DNA of 64,000 nt from Ferroacidibacillus organovorans (GTDB lineage: Bacteria > Bacillota > Bacilli > Alicyclobacillales > SLC66), in the NCBI RefSeq assembly GCF_001642725.1, contig NZ_LSUQ01000002.1, positions 62,001 to 126,000 on the forward strand. Direction: 5' to 3'. Of the stretch, positions 37,901 to 45,272 are shown one piece after another. The translations under genes and the position numbers were made by a program. Position 1 is the stretch's first letter; every line of letters starts with the position of its first letter. Below the pieces are notes generated by a model. That model was not told the DNA's origin. It searched no databases and was given only the letters and a program-made list of their open reading frames with translations.

Positions 37901-38428
37901 TTAACCACTCAGGTTTATGTCCAGCCTTTCAGAAAGTAGGGATTCCAATTCCCTCAATTTATCTTCTGCATCGCTCCGATTGGAGCATTGAAAATAGTCC
38001 CGCGCAGTTAACTTTCGAAACCACTTTCGCAGTCGGTAAAATTTGATGACCCAATCTTCAATGGATCCATGCAGCGTGGGTTCCTTGTACGTGGACACTT
38101 CACGAATGAAGCGGACACATTCATCTCTGAATTCTATAAATTCAGCCGAACGCTCCAGGTTCATCAATTCGATCATATGGGTCTGGGTGTTCTCAGAAAA
38201 CTGGTCGACGTCAAGCCAATGAACATTGCCGCCAGCTTCTTCAATAAAGAACTTGAGTTTGTTCAATTTTTTAATCACTTCGGTTCTAGCCGGTACAATA
38301 TAGACAGACTGTTGTAGCGAAGCCGCACCAATTCTACGTAAAATACGCCAAGCTCTTACACGTAACGTAGATGTATCTGTTGTGACACGATACGTAAGAA
38401 TGATCCATCTAGATTGATCTTCGATCAG
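37901..38428 (-). CDS. ChrB N-terminal domain-like protein (noncanonical start)
   Basis: The clear part starts at a GTG (38278), but the frame continues upstream without stop and encodes a well conserved N-terminus: RWIILTYRVTTD, RVRAWRILRRIGAASLQQSV and YIVPARTE. This matches the PaaX-like N-terminal domain of chromate-resistance regulator ChrB (W-x-x-L-x-Y-R, R-V-R-x-W-R-x-L-R-R-x-G-A-x-x-L-Q-Q-x-V-Y). The total is about 175 aa, the size of stand-alone ChrB_N proteins. No ATG, GTG or TTG exists upstream in frame; CTG 38428 (or ATA 38431) lies about 10 bases after GGAGAG. Either a rare start codon is used, or one frameshift hides the ATG at 38436. It is likely a regulator of the FTR1-like gene 63 bases downstream. 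Confidence 0.7.
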   Translation of the reverse strand: MIEDQSRWIILTYRVTTDTSTLRVRAWRILRRIGAASLQQSVYIVPARTEVIKKLNKLKFFIEEAGGNVHWLDVDQFSENTQTHMIELMNLERSAEFIEFRDECVRFIREVSTYKEPTLHGSIEDWVIKFYRLRKWFRKLTARDYFQCSNRSDAEDKLRELESLLSERLDINLSG

Positions 38429-38646
38429 TATGGCATCACTCTCTCCATAGAACTTCTATTATCCCTACTCAACATATCACAAAATCATAAAAACGCAACC
38501 ATTGTTTCACTTTTTCGATCCGCTTCACTCGGAAACATTTTATCAGCCAAGTACACCAACTTTATGGTTTCTTTACATCATCTCCATCGCTGAATCACAT
38601 AGGTCAACTACAATGAAATCATCCCTCAACCATTGGGAGGCAGACC

Positions 38647-39504
38647 ATGACAGTCCCTTGGCTCATTGCAATCGACCTTGACGGCACTCTTTTGCACCCA
38701 GATCACACCATCAGCGCGATGAGCAAAGAAACCCTTTCTCACGCGATCGCAAGCGGTCACACCATCGTATTGGCAACAGGAAGACCCCCGCGTGCAGCGC
38801 TCCCGTATCACCGTGAACTTCTTCTTACGACACCGCTGATCGCGCTTAACGGCGCAATCCTGTGGGACGAAGCCCAGCAAGAAATCATCACAAAAAAGAC
38901 CATTTCAAAGTCATCGGCAAACGATCTTATTGACTTGTCGTACGCACTCGGCGGACGTATGGCAGTCGCTGAGATCGGGTTTGAATGCTACTTGCTTCAC
39001 AGTTTCGGAGAATTGGGATGGACGGACAGCATGACATCCTTTTTTCAGAAAGCCGTCCTTGGTTCCGATCCGAAACGCCAACCGAGGGAAATCCGTCGCG
39101 ACGATGGATTGCCCGACAGCCCCTGTTCACTTCTCCTGCATGTTCCCCGCAACCAACATGAACGATTTATAAAAGAAGCCAGCCAGCGTCCCACGCTCGA
39201 TGTACATTTCCGTTCGTGGCGAGACCCCTATGAAGTGATTGAGATCTCTCCATCCGGCGTATCAAAAGCGACTGCCGTCAGGGACGTTAAAAACCGACTA
39301 GGGCTTTCCCTTGCGAAAACGCTTGCGTTTGGCGACGAAATGAATGACGCCGATCTCTTGCGCTATGCCGACATCGGGATCGCAATGGCAAACGCCAATC
39401 CACAGTTGATTCCTTACGCCGACCAATTCACGGCCAGCAATGATCAGGATGGCGTAGCGCAATACCTCAACACATACCTCCTTGAAAAAACCCGTGAAGC
39501 TTAA
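38647..39504 (+). CDS. Cof-type HAD-IIB phosphatase
   Basis: Sugar-phosphate or flavin phosphatase of 285 aa. Motif I IDLDGTLLHPD (nucleophile Asp), motif II VLATGRPP, Lys of motif III in GVSKATAV and motif IV FGDEMNDADLL are all present, with the C2B cap between. GGGAGG precedes the ATG. Substrate cannot be predicted within the family. It ends in a terminator that overlaps its stop codon. Confidence 0.92.
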   Translation: MTVPWLIAIDLDGTLLHPDHTISAMSKETLSHAIASGHTIVLATGRPPRAALPYHRELLLTTPLIALNGAILWDEAQQEIITKKTISKSSANDLIDLSYALGGRMAVAEIGFECYLLHSFGELGWTDSMTSFFQKAVLGSDPKRQPREIRRDDGLPDSPCSLLLHVPRNQHERFIKEASQRPTLDVHFRSWRDPYEVIEISPSGVSKATAVRDVKNRLGLSLAKTLAFGDEMNDADLLRYADIGIAMANANPQLIPYADQFTASNDQDGVAQYLNTYLLEKTREA

Positions 39505-39518
39505 AATCGCTTCACGGG
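39491..39518 (+). terminator. Terminator overlapping the Cof phosphatase stop codon
   Basis: CCCGTGAAGC (39491-39500) pairs perfectly with GCTTCACGGG (39509-39518), loop TTAAAATC, followed by ATTCTTTT. Confidence 0.85.
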
Positions 39519-39543
39519 ATTCTTTTGCAGTAAATCGCCCACA

Positions 39544-39654
39544 TCATACTGCATACCCCAGATCGAAAATCAACCGATATCCATCATGTGCGAGTTCAAT
39601 GATCGTGCCGCCGATCGTCGTACATCCGCCATAAAACGTTAACTTCGTACCCAC
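39544..39654 (-). pseudogene. Truncated N-terminus of an MBL-fold (RNase J-like) hydrolase
   Basis: From GTG 39654, with GGGAG upstream, 36 codons read GTKLTFYGGCTTIGGTIIEL followed by AHDGYRLIFDLG and then a TGA. The pattern 'KLTFxGGxxxIGGxxIxLxxxGxRLxFDxG' is the start of beta-CASP/RNase J-like metallo-beta-lactamase-fold proteins. The metal-binding HxHxDH part is absent and the sequence runs into the Cof gene's terminator. So this is probably a gene remnant at the end of the third sugar-importer operon, 36 bases after its last permease. Confidence 0.5.
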
Positions 39655-39690
39655 ACAGATCCGCTCCCACACACCTGATCGTAATAATGC

Positions 39691-40530
39691 TCAGCCTTGA
39701 ATGCCTTCGCCGCGAGAGATCCCGCGAATGATGTAGCGCTGGAGGAGAAGAAACAGAAGGATGACAGGCATCGTCGTGAAAAGCGAGGCCGCCGAAAGAC
39801 GCCGCCAATCCACCGAGTTGTTATCAAGAAAGTGGGCAAGCGCCACCTCGACGGGCTGCACATTGTGGCTCTGCGTGACCATGAGAGGCCACATGAGCGA
39901 ATTCCAGGAGCCGATGAAAATATACAGTGAGACCGTGAAGAGAATGGGCCTACTCAGCGGCAAGGCAACCGACCAGAGATAGCGCAGATGACCGCAGCCA
40001 TCGATGCGCGCCGCATCCCAGTAATCCTTGGGCAGTGAGAGAAAAAACTGGCGCAATAAAAAGATTCCAAAAACAGATGCGCCGTAAGGCAAGATCTGCG
40101 CCCAGTAGGTGTCTATCAAGTTCATCATCGCTAAAATTACGAAATTCGGAATCAGGTGCGCTTCACTCGGGATCATCATCACGACCAAGATCAGCGAAAA
40201 CACCCACTCGCGACCGCGAAACTCGATGAAACTGAGCGCATACGCAGCCAGCACGGATGTAGCTAGCGCAATCAAGATGGTCACAAAAGCAATAAAGAGC
40301 GTATTGCCGAAGTACATCATCCAAGGAAACATGTTCCACGCGCGCACATAGACACCGAGCCGACCATCGAGCGTGAGGTGCGGTGGAAACTGAAACACGT
40401 CCGCCTTTGTGTCCAACGAAGTGACGAGTGCGATATAGAGCGGGAATAAAAAGGAAAGCCCGATCCCGAGCGAAATCAACGCGCGTACGTATCGCCGACC
40501 TAACCGAAACATCTTGTCAGCCCCTGGCAT
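39691..40530 (-). CDS. Sugar ABC transporter permease, MalG type (third importer)
   Basis: 279 aa with six membrane helices; EAA loop YWDAARIDGCGHLRYLWSVALP, C-terminal RYIIRGISRGEGIQG as usual for MalG-type subunits. It starts one base after the MalF-type stop, showing coupling. No ATPase is in this operon. Confidence 0.92.
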   Translation of the reverse strand: MPGADKMFRLGRRYVRALISLGIGLSFLFPLYIALVTSLDTKADVFQFPPHLTLDGRLGVYVRAWNMFPWMMYFGNTLFIAFVTILIALATSVLAAYALSFIEFRGREWVFSLILVVMMIPSEAHLIPNFVILAMMNLIDTYWAQILPYGASVFGIFLLRQFFLSLPKDYWDAARIDGCGHLRYLWSVALPLSRPILFTVSLYIFIGSWNSLMWPLMVTQSHNVQPVEVALAHFLDNNSVDWRRLSAASLFTTMPVILLFLLLQRYIIRGISRGEGIQG

Positions 40531-40531
40531 T

Positions 40532-41482
40532 TTATTGATAAAACACAGATCGTTTTCCGATATAGCGTTGGATGAGCGTCAACACGAGGATGACAAAAAC
40601 GAGAATCACAGCCATAGCCGACGCATAAGAGTAGTGATTGTAAACAAATGCCGTCTCATAAATCAGGAAAAGACTCGTTGTCGTTGCGTACTCTGGCCCG
40701 CCGGTGCCACCCGTCAATGCATAGATCTGTGCAAAACTCTGCAGCGCGCCAAGCGTTGTGACGACGACAAGAAAGAAAATGGTGGGGGAAATCAGCGGCA
40801 AGGTGACTTGCCAGAATCTCCGCCACGCGCCTGCCCCATCCATCGCTGCCGCTTCAAGGACGGATTTTGGCAAACCAGCAATGGCTGACATGACAATCAC
40901 CACATCAAAACCGACACCGTGCCACAATGAATAGATGGCGATAGAAGGCATGGCCATACTTGGCGACTGCAGCCAACCGGACTCCGGCAATCCCAATCCG
41001 TGCAGCACACCGTTTGCCATCCCATACGTGGGATCAAAGATCCATAACCACCCGATCGCCGTCCCCACGGCTGGCGTTGCGTATGGCAGCAAAATGAGTG
41101 TGCGAATGACACCGTAATAGCGCGACGCTTTTTGGATTAACAAAGCGATGGACACGGACAGAATGAGGGTTCCCGGCACCATCAAAGCGGCAAAATAGAA
41201 TGTGTTCCACAGCGACTGCTGGAAAAGGTTAAACTGTAGCGCATCCGTAAAATTAGAAATTCCCGCCCATGTCGTATGAACACCCAGCAAATGATAGTGC
41301 CAAAACGCAAGACCAAACGCCATCACGGAAGGGACATACACAAAAACGGTCAAAAACAAGAGGGACGGGAGCAGAAACAAAACAGCCGTCCACAGATCTT
41401 TTCGCGTGCGACGACGTTTGGCTCGCCGCTTTGTTTCACCAGATCCGACGCGAGCCAAACGCATTTCATTGATCATCGCCAT
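40532..41482 (-). CDS. Sugar ABC transporter permease, MalF type (third importer)
   Basis: 316 aa with a basic N-terminus (KRRAKRRRTRKDLW) and six to seven helices. EAA loop LEAAAMDGAGAWRRFWQVTLP. It is three bases downstream of the binding-protein gene. The two MalF-type proteins of the second and third systems are clearly similar (both have ATTxSxxLIYETAF-like ends), suggesting a common origin by duplication. Confidence 0.92.
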   Translation of the reverse strand: MAMINEMRLARVGSGETKRRAKRRRTRKDLWTAVLFLLPSLLFLTVFVYVPSVMAFGLAFWHYHLLGVHTTWAGISNFTDALQFNLFQQSLWNTFYFAALMVPGTLILSVSIALLIQKASRYYGVIRTLILLPYATPAVGTAIGWLWIFDPTYGMANGVLHGLGLPESGWLQSPSMAMPSIAIYSLWHGVGFDVVIVMSAIAGLPKSVLEAAAMDGAGAWRRFWQVTLPLISPTIFFLVVVTTLGALQSFAQIYALTGGTGGPEYATTTSLFLIYETAFVYNHYSYASAMAVILVFVILVLTLIQRYIGKRSVFYQ

Positions 41483-41485
41483 GCA

Positions 41486-42802
41486 CTACAGCCTCTGTTG
41501 GCCGTTCATGTATTGGTTGCCGCTGGCCGTCATATTTTTCAGCGCAGTGATTATCGATTCCTGTCCCAGCAGTCCTTTCATAAAGTCATTCATCATCGCC
41601 GATTTTGCGGCGCTGTACGTCGCATAGGGCGGCTTGATTACCCAGAACTTCGGATTGCTATAAGAAGCGTCCCAGGCAGGTTTCTTTGCGTAAAACTCTT
41701 TCATCTGTTCCAGGCCCGCAGGACCGAGTGGCAAATAATTCGTATGTTCGTTCCAGTACGTGTTATTTTGTGGGCTGGACATGAACTTTACAAACTCAAA
41801 AGAGGCTTGCTGCTGTGCTTTCGTCCCATCATTAAACATGGCAAGCGAAGCGCCATTGATGTAGTTGTAATTTCTCCCTGAAGGTCCAAAGGGAGCGGGC
41901 GCGGCCAGCATGGGAAACTTCCCGCCCACCGAGCTGAGATCGTAGGTGTATCCAGCGGATGCATCGATCAGCATGCCAACCTTGCCCGTTCCAAAATCCA
42001 ATTGGTAGTTGTAGCCTTGCGTTGGAATAAGGATCTTTTTCGCAACCATGTCACGCAACATCGATAAAGCCTTTTCAGCGCCCGGATTCACCAAATTGAA
42101 GTGATTACGCACAGGGTTGCTCCAGACCGTGCCGCCAAAATCCATCGTCATCGTAAAGAACTGGCGAACGGACGGAGTCCATTCAATTCCGTGATCATTT
42201 GGACTCAGTTTTGTAATCTTCGTGGCGTCTGCGACAACCTGCGCCCAAGTACGCGGTGCGCCAGACAAGTGAGCCTGTTTGAAAAGATCTGCATTATAGT
42301 AAAGAACGACGGCCGATTTTTTCTCGAGCGGCATAATGTACTGTTTTCCATTCGCGGATTGCATGTCTTTCCATACAGCCGGAAAATAATCATTCTTAAT
42401 TTGCGCAGGTGTCAATCCACTCTTGCTCAAAAGAAACGGCTTCAAGTTTAAAAGTGCGCCGGCATTGATGAAATTCTGTGCAGCGTCTGTTGCAATCATC
42501 GCCACATTCGGCGCCTTGCCTGCGAGAAAGGCGGCAACGCCTTTGCTGCTTGCGTGCACCACTTGCGCATCAACATGAATCCCAGGATGTGTCTCGTTGA
42601 ATCGCTTTACTTCCGCTTGATCCGCGAGAAGAAGCTGCCCAGAAGAGTGACCAAACCAAAACACGATGTGCACAACAGGTGAAGCAGGCGCATGTTTCTC
42701 CTTTGCGTAAGAAAGGCCTCCACTTGCGACCGATGCCAACAAAGCAATTGAAGCGGTAGTCACGAATGCTTTTTTCATACGAGAGCCAACATGGATTGAC
42801 AA
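41486..42802 (-). CDS. Extracellular sugar-binding protein of third ABC importer (no lipobox)
   Basis: 438 aa family 1 solute-binding protein. The signal peptide (RMKKAFVTTASIALLASVAS then GGLSYAKEK) has no Cys, so it is not a lipoprotein. The mature part starts VVHIVFWFGHSSGQ; FGTGKVGMLIDASAGYTYDL is the conserved middle. TTG 42802 has GGGGG eight to nine bases upstream; ATG 42778 is an alternative without a site. First gene of the importer operon. Confidence 0.88.
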   Translation of the reverse strand: MSIHVGSRMKKAFVTTASIALLASVASGGLSYAKEKHAPASPVVHIVFWFGHSSGQLLLADQAEVKRFNETHPGIHVDAQVVHASSKGVAAFLAGKAPNVAMIATDAAQNFINAGALLNLKPFLLSKSGLTPAQIKNDYFPAVWKDMQSANGKQYIMPLEKKSAVVLYYNADLFKQAHLSGAPRTWAQVVADATKITKLSPNDHGIEWTPSVRQFFTMTMDFGGTVWSNPVRNHFNLVNPGAEKALSMLRDMVAKKILIPTQGYNYQLDFGTGKVGMLIDASAGYTYDLSSVGGKFPMLAAPAPFGPSGRNYNYINGASLAMFNDGTKAQQQASFEFVKFMSSPQNNTYWNEHTNYLPLGPAGLEQMKEFYAKKPAWDASYSNPKFWVIKPPYATYSAAKSAMMNDFMKGLLGQESIITALKNMTASGNQYMNGQQRL

Positions 42803-42985
42803 CCTTTTTACCCCCAGTCAGATTCAAATGATCTACCTGAAGTGTAAACAACGGTTGTAAAGTATTAATTTCGTAAGAGTATATGGATTGTTAATGTTTC
42901 GAAAAAATAACGTGCGACAAATCAACTTTTACGTTAGCCCGTACTAACAACATTTTATAGTCCGTTGTAACCTTTTTTGTCGCAA

Positions 42986-43015
42986 TTGACTAACCGTAAA
43001 ATCATAGTGAATAAT
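42986..43015 (+). promoter_or_regulatory. Probable sigma-A promoter of the VIT1-like gene
   Basis: TTGACT (42986-42991), 18 bases, then AATAAT (43010-43015), about 30 bases before the ATG. The preceding 150 bases are AT-rich and contain CGGTTGTAA (42851 region) and CGTTGTAA (42963 region), possible operator halves for the divergent sugar importer. Confidence 0.55.
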
Positions 43016-43047
43016 GTTCCCCAGAATCAAATTTCGGGGTGATTAAC

Positions 43048-43779
43048 ATGTCAACAGCTTCCGTAACATCAAGGCTAGACGATTTGCTCGGCAAACAAAA
43101 AAAGGTTTCTACGCCAGACTGGGTAGGGGACGCCGTCTATGGTGCTAATGATGGCCTTGGTGCAATCTTTGGCATCATCGCCGGGGTGGCAGGCTACACG
43201 GCAGCCGGACAAACGATTTTGATTTCCGGTCTATTCGGCGCGCTTGCAAGTACACTGTCCATGGCCGCCGGCGCATGGCTGGCGACAAAATCCGAGAACG
43301 AAATGATGGAGAGTGGATTTCGGAAGGCGAAAGAAGATATCACACGCAATCCACACAACGAACGTGAAATTCTTTCTCTCACGTATCAGTCAAAGGGCTT
43401 CGAGGAAGGATTGTCAGAGGCAATCATCTCAACCATTGTCGCAGATGAAACGAAATTCGTAGAGGCAGTTGCACAGGAAAAATATGGTGTTCACGAATCC
43501 CAGCGGGGAAATCCTTGGTCCTCGTCTCTGTATGGCGGCGTATCCACCTTGGTGGGTGGCATCATTCCATTAATTCCCTTCTTTTTTCTGCAAGGTCACC
43601 TCGCATTAATTGTCGCTGCCGTCATCAGCATTTTAGCGCATTTTCTCGTCGGCGCCGCAAAAAGTGTGGTCACTGTCCGCACTTGGTGGTCCAGTGGGCT
43701 GGAGATGACGGTTGTGGGCATCTTGGTGGGAACCGTTTCCTATGGATTGGGACTGCTCGGAAGTACCCTGATTGGGTAA
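43048..43779 (+). CDS. VIT1/CCC1 family iron/manganese transporter-like protein
   Basis: 243 aa integral membrane protein, five helices in two groups. Family signatures are DWVGDAVYGANDGLGAIFGI (helix 1), SMAAGAWLATKSENEM (helix 2 end) and a Glu-rich cytoplasmic loop (FRKAKEDITRNPHNEREIL and further) that in VIT1 binds the transported metal. ATG 43048 with GGGGTG is preferred to the in-frame GTG 43039. It likely exports or handles Fe2+ or Mn2+ in detoxification; the metal is not proven. Monocistronic with its own promoter and terminator. Confidence 0.88.
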   Translation: MSTASVTSRLDDLLGKQKKVSTPDWVGDAVYGANDGLGAIFGIIAGVAGYTAAGQTILISGLFGALASTLSMAAGAWLATKSENEMMESGFRKAKEDITRNPHNEREILSLTYQSKGFEEGLSEAIISTIVADETKFVEAVAQEKYGVHESQRGNPWSSSLYGGVSTLVGGIIPLIPFFFLQGHLALIVAAVISILAHFLVGAAKSVVTVRTWWSSGLEMTVVGILVGTVSYGLGLLGSTLIG

Positions 43780-43798
43780 TTCTCTCGCCGAAGCCAAA

Positions 43799-43819
43799 TC
43801 CCCCCGATCTGCGGGGGGA
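43799..43819. terminator. Bidirectional terminator
   Basis: TCCCCCC (43799-43805) pairs perfectly with GGGGGGA (43813-43819) over a seven-base loop, with an outer GAAG/CTTC pairing. It lies between the convergent VIT1-like gene and the FAD oxidase. Confidence 0.8.
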
Positions 43820-43837
43820 CTTCTTCAGTAAAAGAGA

Positions 43838-45208
43838 CTAGACACTCTTGAACAGCTTCCCAGGATTAAGGATTCCATTCGGATCAAACAGTTTTTTCAT
43901 CGCTTTCATATACGGTAACGTGTCTGCGTGTTCATCTGCGAGATAAGCCATCTTGCCAAGGCCAACCCCGTGTTCTCCCGTGCATGTCCCCCCGCGTTCG
44001 AGTGCGTAGCGGACAATCTGCCGATTGACTTCTTCGGCCACGCGCATCTCTTCTGCGTCTTCCGGGTTTACCATAAAGATCACATGGTAATTCCCGTCCC
44101 CGACATGCCCTAAAATGGCGCCATAGATCCCATACGCATCGATCGTCGCGCGCGCCGCGCGAATCGCCTGCGGCATTTCAGAAAGCGGGACACAAACGTC
44201 TGTGACCTTCATCTTTTTTTGCGGAGCGGTCTGAATCACGGCGAGCGCAGCGTCATGTCTGGCGTCCCACAATTGATTGCGCGCCTCAGTCTCTGTCTCA
44301 AACACAAAATCGACACACCCAAAATCATTACAAACCTCTTTGGCGATCGCCAGATCAGTCTGTACAGCTAAGGTACCCCCGTGAAATTCAAGAAACAATG
44401 TTGGATGCAAATCATAGCTTGTTCCTTTTGCTCGATTAACTGCGTCCATCGTAAGTTCATCCACAAGCTCGATTCGCCCAATGACAACTCCTGAGTTCAT
44501 CATGTGAAACGCCGCGTCACTCGCCGCCAAAAGATGGGGAAAGACAGCTCTCACCGCAACCGTCGTCTCCGGGATGGCGTACACGCGCAGCGTAAGCTCA
44601 GTAATGACACAAAGCGTTCCCTCGCTGCCTACAAAAAGACCCGTCAAGTGATACCCTGCCGACGACTTGAGTGAGAGACCACCGGTGCGGATGATCTCAC
44701 CATTTGCGAGCACCACCTCAAGATCTAGCACCTGAGATCGCATCACACCGTAGCGCACGGCAGTCGTCCCGCTCGCGTTGGTCGCAGCCATGCCGCCAAG
44801 CGTTGCGTCAGCACCAGGATCAAGCGGAAACTGCAAGCCATGGGATTTTAGTGCTTTATTCAATTGCGTACGTGTAACACCCGGTTGAACGCGCACCAAA
44901 AAATCCCGCGGACGAATCTCAAGAATCTGGTTCATCTGCGTCAAATCGAGGCTCACACCGCCCTCAACAGGAATGACGTGACCTTCGAGGCTCGTTCGCA
45001 CACCGCACGGCGTGACGGGTAGACGGTGCGAATCTGCAAACATCAACACCCGTCTCACATCTTCTCTCGATCTGGCGAAAACGACGACATCCGGTGATTG
45101 TGGCGCGGAGCAACTCAAATCTCGCCCGTAATGATCACGAATCGAGGCTCCCACGCTCACCTGTTCGGGATCTGAAACGAGTGCTGACAACGCGGATTGC
45201 AGTTCCAA
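43838..45208 (-). CDS. FAD-linked oxidase, GlcD/D-2-hydroxyacid dehydrogenase type
   Basis: Flavoprotein of the FAD_binding_4 / FAD-oxidase_C family (glycolate oxidase GlcD, D-lactate and D-2-hydroxyglutarate dehydrogenases), 456 aa. The PP-loop region is PVTPCGVRTSLEGH, the FAD contact DPGADATLGGMAATNASGTT, and the C-terminal HVGDGNYHVIFMVNP and GGTCTGEHGVGLGKMAYL signatures are intact. TTG 45208 is chosen because GGAGG lies seven bases before; the frame continues to 45244 without a site. No GlcE or GlcF subunit is near, so a single-subunit D-hydroxyacid dehydrogenase is more likely. It follows the acyl-CoA synthetase by about 65 bases on the same strand. Confidence 0.9.
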   Translation of the reverse strand: MELQSALSALVSDPEQVSVGASIRDHYGRDLSCSAPQSPDVVVFARSREDVRRVLMFADSHRLPVTPCGVRTSLEGHVIPVEGGVSLDLTQMNQILEIRPRDFLVRVQPGVTRTQLNKALKSHGLQFPLDPGADATLGGMAATNASGTTAVRYGVMRSQVLDLEVVLANGEIIRTGGLSLKSSAGYHLTGLFVGSEGTLCVITELTLRVYAIPETTVAVRAVFPHLLAASDAAFHMMNSGVVIGRIELVDELTMDAVNRAKGTSYDLHPTLFLEFHGGTLAVQTDLAIAKEVCNDFGCVDFVFETETEARNQLWDARHDAALAVIQTAPQKKMKVTDVCVPLSEMPQAIRAARATIDAYGIYGAILGHVGDGNYHVIFMVNPEDAEEMRVAEEVNRQIVRYALERGGTCTGEHGVGLGKMAYLADEHADTLPYMKAMKKLFDPNGILNPGKLFKSV

Positions 45209-45272
45209 GTGGAAACCTCCATTCTCACTTCCCGAATAACCCACTAGATATCGCAGACAATGTCGAAGTCAT

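Noticed and set aside
41276-41881. 201-codon frame antisense to the third sugar importer
   Set aside because: It runs through two well supported genes on the other strand, with Arg/His/Gln-rich shadow composition and no start signals.
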